A DNA stretch of 64,000 bases from CAWCAW01 sp963714125 (GTDB lineage: Bacteria; Actinomycetota; Acidimicrobiia; Acidimicrobiales; UBA8190): assembly GCA_963714125.1 (NCBI GenBank), contig OY970234.1, forward strand, positions 2,728,001 through 2,792,000, read 5' to 3'. Shown here piece by piece: positions 52,324 to 61,231 of the stretch. Made by a program: the position numbers and the translations under genes. The notes below the pieces were generated by a model. That model was not told the origin of the DNA and ran no database searches. It was given only the letters and a program-made list of their open reading frames with translations. The stretch's first letter is position 1, and the number at the start of each line of letters is the position of its first letter.

Positions 52324-53342
52324 TCATCGGCATCATCATCGGGGTGATCGCGCTCTGCGTCGTGATCGCCTTCGCCGTATCGTCGGTGAAGATCGTCCGT
52401 GAATACCAACGGATCGTGATGTTCCGCCTTGGTCGCGCCATAGGGCTTCGTGGACCCGGCGTGGTCTTCGTCAACCCCATCACCGACCGCACTTCTTGGG
52501 TGGACCTACGCGAGCAGTACCTCGAGATTCCACACCAGACGGCGATCACCAAGGACAACGCGGCGATCTCCATCGACTTCATCATCTTCTACAAGGTGGT
52601 CGACCCCGCCATGTCGGTGTTGCAGGTGCAAAACTTCGCCGGTGCCGCGCAAAATGTGGCCGCCACCACCCTGCGCAGCGTGGTCGGCGACATGGCTCTC
52701 GACGACGTGCTGTCCAAGCGAGAGGACATGAATGCGTTGCTTCGCGTTCGCCTCGACGACATCACCGAACGCTGGGGAGTAAAGGTCACCACCGTGGAAG
52801 TCCGCGAGGTGAACCCTCCGGCCGGCGTGCTCGACGCCATGACCCGGCAGATGTCGGCCGAGCGGACTCGTCGGGCGGCCATCACCGAATCACAAGGCCA
52901 GAAACAAGCGGCCATCACGCTGGCAGAAGGCACCAAGCAAGCCGCCATCCTCGGTGCCGAAGGAGACCGCCAGTCGGCCATCCTCCGTGCCGAAGGACTG
53001 GCCGCCGGCCTGGAACGAGTCCTCCTCGTCGGACGTGGCCTCGATCGCAACACCATGCAACTCCAGTATCTCGAGACGTTGAAGCAAATCGGGGCGGCGC
53101 CGTCGACCAAGATCGTGGTGCCCATGGACCTTCTCGGTGGGCTCGCCAACGGACTTCGAGGGGCGTTGCAGGGCGATCCGTCCGGTGAACCGGCCTGGGT
53201 AACCAACGGCGAGGCGCCGAGCCCGACGGCGCCAGCCGCGGCCACGGGGGCACCACCTGCGGCCGTATCGACCGCCGCTTCTCACGTCGAGGGCGAAGAC
53301 GGCACCAGCCCCTGGCCCCCACCTCCACCCCCGCCGACCTGA
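52320..53342 (+). CDS. SPFH/band-7 (stomatin-like) protein
   Basis: From ATG 52320 the protein has 340 residues: one N-terminal membrane helix (IIGIIIGVIALCVVIAFAVSS), a band-7 domain with VKIVREYQRIVMFRLGRAIGLRGPGVVFV, ISIDFIIFYKVVDP and TLRSVVGDMALDDVLSKRE, and a coiled region with repeated AEG motifs (LAEGTKQAAILGAEGDRQSAILRAEG). A Pro-rich tail ends PPPPPPP. It probably forms oligomeric scaffolds at the membrane with the NfeD partner encoded just upstream, protecting or organising membrane proteins. Confidence 0.92.
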   Translation: MIIGIIIGVIALCVVIAFAVSSVKIVREYQRIVMFRLGRAIGLRGPGVVFVNPITDRTSWVDLREQYLEIPHQTAITKDNAAISIDFIIFYKVVDPAMSVLQVQNFAGAAQNVAATTLRSVVGDMALDDVLSKREDMNALLRVRLDDITERWGVKVTTVEVREVNPPAGVLDAMTRQMSAERTRRAAITESQGQKQAAITLAEGTKQAAILGAEGDRQSAILRAEGLAAGLERVLLVGRGLDRNTMQLQYLETLKQIGAAPSTKIVVPMDLLGGLANGLRGALQGDPSGEPAWVTNGEAPSPTAPAAATGAPPAAVSTAASHVEGEDGTSPWPPPPPPPT

Positions 53343-53419
53343 CCGCGCCCCGGCGGCGTTGACGAAGCGCCACCTCGTTTGCAGGTCGGCCACGTTTTGA
53401 CCCATCCTCATTGATTCAA

Positions 53420-53440
53420 TACGATTCGTCTCGGATCGTA
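53420..53440. promoter_or_regulatory. Predicted TetR operator upstream of the DHA2-TetR operon
   Basis: TACGATTCG and CGGATCGTA form a 9-bp inverted repeat with one mismatch around TCT. It lies just upstream of the ribosome binding site and ATG of the exporter, where a bound regulator would block transcription. Confidence 0.55.
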
Positions 53441-53455
53441 ATCAGGAGGGTGGGT

Positions 53456-55030
53456 ATGCCAGGACTGGAACGCAAGTGGTGGACGCTGATTGCCGTATGT
53501 ACGGCGACGTTCATGCTCTTGCTCGACATCACGGTCGTCAACGTCGCCCTGCCTGATATCCAGCGTTCGCTGCACTCGACCTTCAGCGACCTGCAATGGG
53601 TCATCGACGCCTACTCGTTGACGCTGGCCGCCTTTTTGCTCACCGCCGGCGTCATCGGCGACATGTTCGGGCGGCGCGGCGTGTTCGCCATCGGGCTCGG
53701 CATATTCACGGCTTCCTCCTTCGTGTGCGGTCTGTCCAACTCGTCGCTGATGTTGAACCTGGCCCGCGGCGCCCAAGGGGTGGGCGGAGCGATCATGTTC
53801 GCCACCTCCCTGGCCCTCATCGCGTCCGCCTTTCAAGGCAAAGAGCGTGGCACTGCGTTCGGCATCTACGGCGCCGTGATCGGTGGTGCGGTGGCTGTAG
53901 GGCCCCTCATCGGTGGGGCGCTCACCAGTGCCTTCGGGTGGCGGTGGATCTTCTTCGTCAACGTTCCTGTCGGCATCGTGGCCGTCTTCATCACGTTGTC
54001 GAGGGTGGCGGCATCGACCGAACGCAACCAGCGCCGCATCGACTGGATCGGATTCGTTTCGTTTTCGGCCGCGCTCTTCATGCTTGTCTTCGCTTTGGTG
54101 CGCGGCAACGACGACGGGTGGGGAAGCGGGCAGATCGTCGGGTTGCTGGCCGGGTCGGCGATCCTCCTGGCCGTGTTTCTCATCGCCGAATGGCGCCAAT
54201 CGGATCCCATGTTGGACCTCAACCTGTTTCGGCGGCCCGCCATGGTGGGAGCATCCATGGTGGCGTTTGCCATCTCGTCATCGATCTTCGCCCTGTTCCT
54301 GTACATCACGCTGTTCATCCAAGACGACCTGGGCTACGGACCGCTGGCCGCCGGCATCCGCTTTCTTCCCATCACCATGCTCTCGTTCATCGTGGCACCC
54401 GTGGCGGGCAAGTTGAGCGTCCGTATCCAAGCGCGCTATCTGCTTGGCACCGGTCTCTTTTTCGTCGCCATCGGGCTCTTTCTCATGTCCATGGTGCACA
54501 CGGCATCGGGGTGGACCGCGCTCGTCCCCGGCTTCATCGTGACCGGCATCGGGATCGGCACGGTCAACCCCGTGCTCGCCTCGTCGGCGGTGAGCGTGGT
54601 GCCGCCTGAACGCAGCGGCATGGCTTCAGGTTCGAACAACACCTTCCGTCAGGTCGGCATCGCCACCGGGATCGCCGCTTTGGGGGCGGTGTTCCAGAGT
54701 CAGATCCAACACGGGACACTGCACGCGCTGAACGCCACCGCCCTCGGCCGCGTCTTGGTGGCACGCGGTGGTTCGGCGCTCAACAGCGCACTGGCCGGAG
54801 GAGGGGTGCGCCAAGCGGCCGCCACCATCCCGTCGGCCGCGGCGCGCGCCACCTTGTTGCACGCCTATCGCGTGGGCTTTGCCTCCACGCTCGACCACCT
54901 CATGATCATCGGCATGGTGGTGGCGCTCATCGGCTCAATCGGCGCCTTCACCCTGGTGCGCCAACGGGACTTTGTGCCGAGCTACTCCCCCACCGACGCT
55001 TCGGCAGCGACGCACGCGGCGGTGGCCTAA
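53456..55030 (+). CDS. DHA2-type MFS drug exporter (EmrB/QacA family)
   Basis: The ATG at 53456 has AGGAGG seven bases upstream and gives 524 residues with 14 hydrophobic helices. LDITVVNVALPDIQ (helix 1), VIGDMFGRRGVFAIG (motif A) and GGALTSAFGWRWIFFVNVPVGI (motif C region) are classic. It should export toxic organics by proton antiport. The next gene, a TetR regulator, starts with no gap, so exporter and regulator form one operon, opposite to the usual divergent arrangement. The dyad at 53420-53440 is the likely control site. Confidence 0.93.
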   Translation: MPGLERKWWTLIAVCTATFMLLLDITVVNVALPDIQRSLHSTFSDLQWVIDAYSLTLAAFLLTAGVIGDMFGRRGVFAIGLGIFTASSFVCGLSNSSLMLNLARGAQGVGGAIMFATSLALIASAFQGKERGTAFGIYGAVIGGAVAVGPLIGGALTSAFGWRWIFFVNVPVGIVAVFITLSRVAASTERNQRRIDWIGFVSFSAALFMLVFALVRGNDDGWGSGQIVGLLAGSAILLAVFLIAEWRQSDPMLDLNLFRRPAMVGASMVAFAISSSIFALFLYITLFIQDDLGYGPLAAGIRFLPITMLSFIVAPVAGKLSVRIQARYLLGTGLFFVAIGLFLMSMVHTASGWTALVPGFIVTGIGIGTVNPVLASSAVSVVPPERSGMASGSNNTFRQVGIATGIAALGAVFQSQIQHGTLHALNATALGRVLVARGGSALNSALAGGGVRQAAATIPSAAARATLLHAYRVGFASTLDHLMIIGMVVALIGSIGAFTLVRQRDFVPSYSPTDASAATHAAVA

Positions 55031-55627
55031 GTGGCCACGTCGACCCCGACACGCCCCGTGGCGGCCTTGCGCCCGCCGGGCCGACCCCGAGACGAACGCG
55101 CCACCCGAGCCATCACCGAAGCGGCCCTGCGCCAGCTGGCCACCCACGGCTATGCCCGTATCTCCATGGAGAGCATCGCCAGCGAAGCCGGCGTGGCCCG
55201 CGCCACCGTGTATCGGCGCTTCCGAGACAAGGCCGACCTGATCACCACGGCCATCGCCACCGGTCCCGGCGGTGCCCCCGATGAAAACCTCTCTAGCGAT
55301 CCGCGTGCCGATCTCATCGCCTACCTCGAGGACTTCGACGAGCGTTTCGGCGAGAGCTGTGTCGAGGTGATCGGATCGCTGCTGGGCTCTCGGGACGAAC
55401 GCGCCGCCTTGGATCTGCATCGCCAGCGCGTCGTCGAGCCTCGCACCGCCTACGTTCGAGGACTGCTGGTGCGAGCCCAGAGCCTCGACATGCTCGCCGC
55501 CGATATCGACGTCGACTTGGCCGTACAGATGCTGGCGGGCTCGGTGTTTGCCCGTCGGGTCATTGGCACCCCGAGCACACCCGACTGGGCCCGGCGTGCC
55601 GTCGCCATGATCTGGCCTCGCGCCTAG
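55031..55627 (+). CDS. TetR family transcriptional regulator
   Basis: The GTG start follows the exporter stop directly and gives 198 residues. The DNA-binding domain is ALRQLATHGYARISMESIASEAGVARATVYRRFRDKADL (about 32-70), with a TetR_C helical domain containing EVIGSLLGSRDERAALDLHRQR. As second gene of the operon it likely represses its own transcription and that of the exporter through the upstream dyad. The ligand is unknown. Confidence 0.9.
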   Translation: MATSTPTRPVAALRPPGRPRDERATRAITEAALRQLATHGYARISMESIASEAGVARATVYRRFRDKADLITTAIATGPGGAPDENLSSDPRADLIAYLEDFDERFGESCVEVIGSLLGSRDERAALDLHRQRVVEPRTAYVRGLLVRAQSLDMLAADIDVDLAVQMLAGSVFARRVIGTPSTPDWARRAVAMIWPRA

Positions 55628-55638
55628 ATCACCACTCC

Positions 55639-55673
55639 CACTGAGGGTCGCGCCCACGCCGGAGCCCTCAGTG
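55639..55673. terminator. Bidirectional hairpin between convergent genes
   Basis: Arms CACTGAGGG and CCCTCAGTG form a perfect 9-bp stem with a 17-base loop. It covers the stop codon of the glutamate decarboxylase gene and begins 12 bases after the TetR stop. No U-tract is present. Confidence 0.5.
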
Positions 55674-57074
55674 ATGGAAGCCCGATCCCTTCTCGGCACT
55701 CTGGAGTGGTTCGCTTTGGCGGGCCAGTTCGGGCAACAAACGGTCGAGGTCCTCGATGAACAGCGACGCCAGATTGTGCGAGAAGCCGTTGCGCACCACC
55801 ACACGCAGCACGCTGAGGTCCTGACGGTTCTCGGGGAACGTATAGGCCGGAACGAGCCAGCCACTCTCACGCAGCCGGCGCGAGACGTCGAACACGTTGT
55901 ATCCGGTGACATCGGATTTCGTGGTGAACGCGAAGACCGGGAGCTCGTCGCCTCGGGTGATGAGATCGAACGGCCCAAGCTGGCCAATCTGCTGGGCCAG
56001 ATGGATGGCGATATGGCGCGCCGACTGTTGAAGCGTGCGAAATCCCTCGAACCCCAGACGCAAGAACGTGTAGTACTGGGCCACCACCTCGGCGCCGGGC
56101 CGCGAGAAATTAAGCGCAAAGGTGGGCATGTTGCCACCCAGATAGTTGACGTTGAACACCAGTTCCTTGGGCAGCGCCTCGTGGTCCCGCCACAGCACCC
56201 ACCCCACCCCGGGGTAGACGAGTCCGTATTTGTGCCCTGAGGTGTTGATCGACGCCACCCGGGGCAAGCGGAAGTCCCACACCAGGTCCTCGTCGATAAA
56301 GGGGGCGATCATGGCTCCTGACGCGCCGTCCACGTGGATGTCGATGTCCAACCCGGTGCGGGCATGGAGATCGTCGAGGGCGGCGGCGATCTCCGCCACC
56401 GGCTCATAGCTGCCGTCGAAGGTGGAACCCAGGATGGCCACCACCCCGATGGTGTTCTCGTCACAGCGCGCCACAGCCTCTTCGGCTGACAGGTGGTAGC
56501 GGTCCCCGTCCATGGGGACCTGACGCGCTTCGACCTCCCAGTAGTTGCAGAACTTCTCCCAGCACACCTGCACGTTGGCGCCCATAACGAGATTGGGTCG
56601 CTGCGTCGACTGCCCCGCCGCGCTGCGGCGCTTGGTCCATCGTCGCTTGAGGGCGAGTCCACCCAGCATGCACGCCTCAGATGATCCCGTCGTGGAACAA
56701 CCCACGGTCCGATCGGCGTCCGGGGCGTTCCACAAGTTGGCGAGAATGCTCACACAGCGTCGTTCGAGCTCGGCGGTCTGCGGATACTCGTCCTTGTCGA
56801 TCATGTTCTTCTCGGCGCATTCGGTCATGAGCCGACCGGCGGGTTCTTCCATCCACGTGGTGACGAATGTGGCCAGGTTCAGCCGGGCGTTGCCGTCAAG
56901 CATCAGCTCGTCATGAATGAGTTGATAGGCCGTCTCCGCCGGCATGGACTGATCACTGAGCCGGGTGGTGGGCAGCACCAGGCCCTCGCCGAGCTCGGGG
57001 CTGTCGAGTAGCGCCAGGGGGTTGACCTGGTGGCTACCTTCGTGACGGGTCGGTGTGGCGCGGTGTAGGGCCAT
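55668..57074 (-). CDS. gadB: Glutamate decarboxylase
   Basis: From ATG 57074 the protein has 468 residues, as in GadB (466). PLP enzyme motifs are present: GCSTTGSSEACMLGGLALKRRW for phosphate binding, DIHVDGASGAM with the cofactor Asp, and SINTSGHKYGLVYPG with Lys282 as the PLP lysine after His281. NVNYLGGNMPTFALNFSRP is typical of GAD. It converts L-glutamate to GABA, consuming a proton, so it can serve acid tolerance. It starts 16 bases after the stop of the aminoacylase-like gene, so both are likely co-transcribed. No GABA antiporter is next to it; an AEC-like permease lies further upstream in the run. Confidence 0.94.
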   Translation of the reverse strand: MALHRATPTRHEGSHQVNPLALLDSPELGEGLVLPTTRLSDQSMPAETAYQLIHDELMLDGNARLNLATFVTTWMEEPAGRLMTECAEKNMIDKDEYPQTAELERRCVSILANLWNAPDADRTVGCSTTGSSEACMLGGLALKRRWTKRRSAAGQSTQRPNLVMGANVQVCWEKFCNYWEVEARQVPMDGDRYHLSAEEAVARCDENTIGVVAILGSTFDGSYEPVAEIAAALDDLHARTGLDIDIHVDGASGAMIAPFIDEDLVWDFRLPRVASINTSGHKYGLVYPGVGWVLWRDHEALPKELVFNVNYLGGNMPTFALNFSRPGAEVVAQYYTFLRLGFEGFRTLQQSARHIAIHLAQQIGQLGPFDLITRGDELPVFAFTTKSDVTGYNVFDVSRRLRESGWLVPAYTFPENRQDLSVLRVVVRNGFSHNLASLFIEDLDRLLPELARQSEPLQSAEKGSGFHH

Positions 57075-57090
57075 CGTCGGTCTCCATCTG

Positions 57091-58815
57091 TCAGCGGGCG
57101 CCGCGCAGGAGGGTCCCTGGCCTCGCTCCGGTGTCTTGCCCATCGGCACACGTAGTCACACCGGACTTGATGGTCTCGACGTATCCGGTGGCGTCTTGGA
57201 GCAGCCGCCTGCCTCCGGCGGGCAGATCGGTCACCGTCGTCGGGTTGCCCAGCTGCAGGCGTTCGTAGTCGATCACGTTCAGGTCGGCCACCGCACCGAC
57301 CTCGATGGTGCCGCGATCACCGAGCCCGTAGAGACGAGCGGTGTCATGGGTCTGCTTCTTCACGATCCATTCGAGCGGCAGGCGCTCACCGCGCCGTCTG
57401 TCTCGAGTCCAATGGGTGAGCATAAAGGTGGGCTGCGAGGCATCACAGATGACGCCACAATGCGCCCCTCCGTCGCCGAGCCCGAGGGCGGCCCGAGGAT
57501 GGCGCAGCATCTCTCGTTGCGCTTCGAGATCGCCGTGGGAGTAGTTGAGAATGGGCACGTAAAGCAAACCCTGCGCATCGTCTTCGAGCATGGCGTCGTA
57601 GGCCACCTCGATCGGCGTCCGGCCCGCCGCCGCCGCCAGGCCGAACAGGGAGCGCTCGGGCCCGGGCTCATAATCGGGAGGGCTCCCAAGTGAGTACGTC
57701 GTTCGGTAGGCGCCGTCCATCCGGGCGCTGGTCTCGGCATCGGGTTGCCACTGCACAATGGCCTGGCGCACCTCGTCACGGCGAAGGGCATGGGCCAGTT
57801 CCGCCGGCGACAGACCCTCGGCCTTGAGTTGCCGGTAGGCGGGGATCTGATCGAAGAGACACAACGTGGTGAAGTGCCCGGACAACAGCCCGAAGCCGCG
57901 GCCGGCCACTTGCGGCCGTAGGTCGGATCCCGTGGCCGTGGCGCGCAACGACTCGTCCATGAGTTCTCGCCACAGTTCGGGCGCCGAGTCCACCTGCACC
58001 AGGGCAAAGGTGACGGGCCGGTTGATGGACCTCGAGAGACGTTGCATCCATTCGACCTCTTTCGCCGGACCAATGACGTCCTCGCCGGCTACACCGGCCG
58101 GTGCCAGTTCAAACACCCCGGCGCCCAGCTCACCGAGCGCGCCGGCGATGCCGAACAGCTCGTCTTCGGCCGCGAAGGTGCCCGGTACCGGCTCGCCGTC
58201 AATGGCACGATGCGCCATGGTCCGCGACGTCGAGAAGCCCAGAGCGCCCGCCGCCATGGCCGCCTTCACCACCTCTTTCATGGTGACAATGTCCGCCGGT
58301 GTGGCGGGCTCGTTGTGCGCCCCGCGCTCGCCCATCACGTAAGAGCGCACGGCCCCGTGCGCGATCTGGGTCCCGACGTCCATCGTCCAATGGCGGCGAC
58401 CCAGAGCCTCGAGGTACTCGGGAAACGACTCCCACTCCCACTCGATACCCTCGGCCAGAGCGGTACCGGGAATGTCCTCGACGCCTTCCATCAAGCCGAT
58501 GAGCCAGTCGTGGCGATCGGGTTGGACCGGGGCGAATCCCACGCCGCAATTCCCCATGACCACGGTGGTGACGCCGTGACGGCTACTGGGCGCCAGAACG
58601 TCGTCCCACGTGGCTTGGCCGTCGTAGTGGGTGTGGATGTCGACCCAGCCCGGCGTGACCAGCAGGCCGTCGGCATCCAGGTAGCGGCGGGCCGCTTCCC
58701 GGTGCGGCGGGCCGACGGCACTGATCCTGCCCTTGTCGACGGTCACATCGGCGGTGCGCGCCGGTGTCCCGGTGCCATCGACAACCGTTGCTCCCCGAAT
58801 CACGAGGTCATGCAC
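57091..58815 (-). CDS. N-acyl-D-amino-acid deacylase-like amidohydrolase (amidohydrolase-3)
   Basis: The 574-residue protein matches D-aminoacylases. HDLVIRGATVVDGTGTP opens the beta-sandwich; metal ligands are His61 and His63 in DIHTHYDGQ and Cys90 in GNCGVGFAP (the cysteine is diagnostic of D-aminoacylases); LGLGDGGAHCG holds the later catalytic Asp. It would release a free D-amino acid or related amine from an N-acyl derivative, though many actinobacterial members have unknown substrates. It lies between an NTF2-like gene and glutamate decarboxylase on one strand, which raises the possibility of N-acyl-glutamate use. Confidence 0.87.
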   Translation of the reverse strand: MHDLVIRGATVVDGTGTPARTADVTVDKGRISAVGPPHREAARRYLDADGLLVTPGWVDIHTHYDGQATWDDVLAPSSRHGVTTVVMGNCGVGFAPVQPDRHDWLIGLMEGVEDIPGTALAEGIEWEWESFPEYLEALGRRHWTMDVGTQIAHGAVRSYVMGERGAHNEPATPADIVTMKEVVKAAMAAGALGFSTSRTMAHRAIDGEPVPGTFAAEDELFGIAGALGELGAGVFELAPAGVAGEDVIGPAKEVEWMQRLSRSINRPVTFALVQVDSAPELWRELMDESLRATATGSDLRPQVAGRGFGLLSGHFTTLCLFDQIPAYRQLKAEGLSPAELAHALRRDEVRQAIVQWQPDAETSARMDGAYRTTYSLGSPPDYEPGPERSLFGLAAAAGRTPIEVAYDAMLEDDAQGLLYVPILNYSHGDLEAQREMLRHPRAALGLGDGGAHCGVICDASQPTFMLTHWTRDRRRGERLPLEWIVKKQTHDTARLYGLGDRGTIEVGAVADLNVIDYERLQLGNPTTVTDLPAGGRRLLQDATGYVETIKSGVTTCADGQDTGARPGTLLRGAR

Positions 58816-58859
58816 GGTGCAACCCCCTTACGGCGTCATTGTCGCCAGCATCGTCGGCG

Positions 58860-59354
58860 TCACCCGGGCGGTACTGACGATTCGAGCTGGCGTTTGCGAG
58901 CTTCCCACTCACCGAGCATGGTGCCGAAGGCGGCCGGGTTGTAGATGTCCTCCTCGTAGGACCACAACCCGTCCCCGGCGTACTTGAGCAAGGTGAAGTT
59001 GTAGGCCTGATGGACGCTGCCGTCTCCGGGGTCGACCATCCGGTTCCACACCTGGCAAATGACCCAGCCTCGGTCCTCGTCGATGACATACCACTCGATG
59101 GGGAAATGCGGCATGGCGTTGCCCGGGTAGGTGCTCATGGTCTCGGTAATCCACCGGCGGATCGCCTCACGTCCACCGAAGCGCCCATAGAGGTGCTCGA
59201 CGTAGGTGGCGTCCTCGGTGAACAGGTCAGCCCACTGGTCCCAGTTCCCCGACGTGCCGCCGTGCAAGGCGGCCGCCTGGTAGTCACCAAACGCCTTCTC
59301 CAACTCCTGACGAGTCCACCGACCCACGTGTGCCCCCTCGGTCCCGGTCGCCAC
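58860..59354 (-). CDS. SnoaL-like / NTF2-fold protein
   Basis: The 164-residue protein has a helical start (WTRQELEKAFGDYQAAALHGGTSGNWDQWADLFTEDATYVEHLYGRFGGREAIRRWI) with the FTEDATYVEH motif and the GREAIRRWI turn of the family. The C-terminal part EEDIYNPAAFGTMLGEWEARKR is an added helix. Many such proteins bind or isomerise lipophilic metabolites. It is 44 bases upstream of the aminoacylase-like gene on the same strand. No specific function is proposed. Confidence 0.83.
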   Translation of the reverse strand: MATGTEGAHVGRWTRQELEKAFGDYQAAALHGGTSGNWDQWADLFTEDATYVEHLYGRFGGREAIRRWITETMSTYPGNAMPHFPIEWYVIDEDRGWVICQVWNRMVDPGDGSVHQAYNFTLLKYAGDGLWSYEEDIYNPAAFGTMLGEWEARKRQLESSVPPG

Positions 59355-59411
59355 TCGATGGCCTCGTCAGTCTGGCACGGGACTCCTCGGTTCGACGCCC
59401 GATGAACGCCG

Positions 59412-60290
59412 CTACGACAACAGTGCCGCCACACCCAGGCCGATCGGAAGCGCCACCCATCCCCAGCGCACAGCCACATTCACCATGCCAGAGCGATACC
59501 CGTAAAGAACCGATTGCTGAACGGGCGAAAATGACGGCGCCCCCAACGCCGAGAGGACGGCCACGACGCGCAGCGCGCTGTTATGGCTGATGACGACCAC
59601 AGGAAGGAGAAAGGCGCATCGAATGGCGGCGAGCAGCAGCCACCGGCGCACGGCGGACGCGCCCCGCTGCACATCGACGTTATGCGGATGAATAGCGGAT
59701 CCGACCACGAGCCCGGCCCCGGTGAAGGCGAGGACGGGGGCCGACACGTTGAGCACCACGTTCGACCACGTCGGCGCCGGGGCCGCCCACCGCAAGAGCA
59801 ACCCGGCCACGAGAACGAGCATGGCGGACTGATCCACCCAACTCGTGGCCCGACGCTGGCGTCGCGGCGCGTCTCGGCGCATGAAGTAAATGCAAAGGAA
59901 GTTCGGCGCGCCGTAGAGCATGTTGGCGATGGCCGCGATCATGATGGCCGGGGCACCGGCCAGCGCTCCGGCGATGGGCAACACCCAAAAGGCGCCGTTG
60001 GGACCGGCCGCCCACGACTCCAGAGCGCCCTCACCGGCGCTGCGCTCACCACGCGTCGACACCGCCACCACCAGCAGCGTCCACGACACTCCCGACACCA
60101 CGGCGGGGGCGATCAGCTCCCGGGGTGTGGTCAGCCGCCAGGCGGCGAAGATGCCCAGAGTCGCCGACGTGACCAGCGTCTGGATGCGCAGATAGATAGG
60201 CCAATCCCGCTGGAGGCGCGACCCGCCGCGTGACACTGCCACGCCGAGCGCCGCCCCCAGCGCGTAGGCGCAGATCGTGACCCACGCCAT
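59412..60290 (-). CDS. AEC-like (auxin efflux carrier family) permease
   Basis: The 292-residue protein has eight to ten hydrophobic segments. AAGPNGAFWVLPIAGALAGAPAI resembles the helix-break region of AEC/Mem_trans carriers, and the C-terminal SALGAPSFSPVQQSVLYGYRSG is the matching second break. AEC carriers move organic acids such as malate or malonate. It heads the minus-strand run of NTF2-like, aminoacylase-like and decarboxylase genes, with a 57-base gap to the next. The family call is moderate because overall similarity is weak. Confidence 0.65.
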   Translation of the reverse strand: MAWVTICAYALGAALGVAVSRGGSRLQRDWPIYLRIQTLVTSATLGIFAAWRLTTPRELIAPAVVSGVSWTLLVVAVSTRGERSAGEGALESWAAGPNGAFWVLPIAGALAGAPAIMIAAIANMLYGAPNFLCIYFMRRDAPRRQRRATSWVDQSAMLVLVAGLLLRWAAPAPTWSNVVLNVSAPVLAFTGAGLVVGSAIHPHNVDVQRGASAVRRWLLLAAIRCAFLLPVVVISHNSALRVVAVLSALGAPSFSPVQQSVLYGYRSGMVNVAVRWGWVALPIGLGVAALLS

Positions 60291-60398
60291 CTCTCAGGAC
60301 ACCACGCGCCGGGCTCAAAGCGCCAGTTGAGAGGCCCCGCCGCGACGCTGCTCATCTTGGCGAACCAGAGCCCGTCAGGGACCCGGGGCCCGCCCCGA

Positions 60399-61079
60399 CT
60401 AGTTGTCCGTAATCGTGCTTTTGGCCGAGTCGATGGTCAGACTGCCAAGGGGAGTATTGGAACCGCCTTTACATGCCACCAGGGCGGTCGAAGAAGCCGC
60501 CTCATAGAAGGTGGCAGTCGACACGCTGCCCGCGAATGAGCCCGTGCTCGTACCACTTCCCGTGGAACCGACATACGGGGGGTACTGCGTGAGGTCCTGG
60601 GTGAGATTCGATACCGAACCCCTGGTGGGTTTGATCTTCGCGTTCCACTTGGTGGTGTTGCTCAAGGTCACCGTGGCCAGGTCACTGCTGAAATCCGAGC
60701 AGCTGCCGGTCATCAACGGCTTGCCGTTGTGGCACGAGGCGTCGTAGAAGGCCTTGGTGGGACTGGTGCCTTGGCACGCCACACCCTTGATCTTGATCGT
60801 CTTGGTCTTTACCGAAACGGAGGCCGTCGGTTCCGGTGCCGCGGAGTCGTGCGTCGTGCAACCGGAGAAGGTCTGGTTTTCAAACGTGACAACTTCCTTG
60901 CTGCCAGCCGTGCCGTTAAAAGTGAGCGACGGGTTGAAATCGATCGTTCCCCCCTGAGCGCATGTAATCCCACCGGAAGCGGTCGGTGTCGACGCCGAAG
61001 CAGTCCCCGCTACCAGGGTCACGCTGGCCAGCGGAAAGACGATCATGGCCACGGCCATCAGGCGCTTCTTGTTTCGCAT
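60399..61079 (-). CDS. Secreted six-cysteine protein of unknown function
   Basis: The ATG at 61079 has AAGGGGGG just upstream and gives 226 residues. A signal peptide (RNKKRLMAVAMIVFPLASVT, cleavage near TASAS) is followed by a beta-rich domain with six cysteines (ITCAQ, SGCTT, VACQG, ASCHN, GSCSD, VACKG) that could form three disulfides. The pattern GGITCAQGG and FNPSLTFNGTAG resembles uncharacterised secreted proteins of actinobacteria. There is no anchor or lipobox. It lies alone between the permease and the short-chain dehydrogenase on the same strand. Confidence 0.75.
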   Translation of the reverse strand: MRNKKRLMAVAMIVFPLASVTLVAGTASASTPTASGGITCAQGGTIDFNPSLTFNGTAGSKEVVTFENQTFSGCTTHDSAAPEPTASVSVKTKTIKIKGVACQGTSPTKAFYDASCHNGKPLMTGSCSDFSSDLATVTLSNTTKWNAKIKPTRGSVSNLTQDLTQYPPYVGSTGSGTSTGSFAGSVSTATFYEAASSTALVACKGGSNTPLGSLTIDSAKSTITDN

Positions 61080-61231
61080 GGGCCCCCCTTGCGATTTCGT
61101 GTTCTGACATTGTGCCAACAACTGGTCACCGCTTCTTCCCCAAATGTGACGACGGTTTCGACCGCCCAGACAGCCTCGACGAGGTCGGCCCGCTGCGTAG
61201 CGGCACCACCACCTACCGCAAGGCCAGTGGT

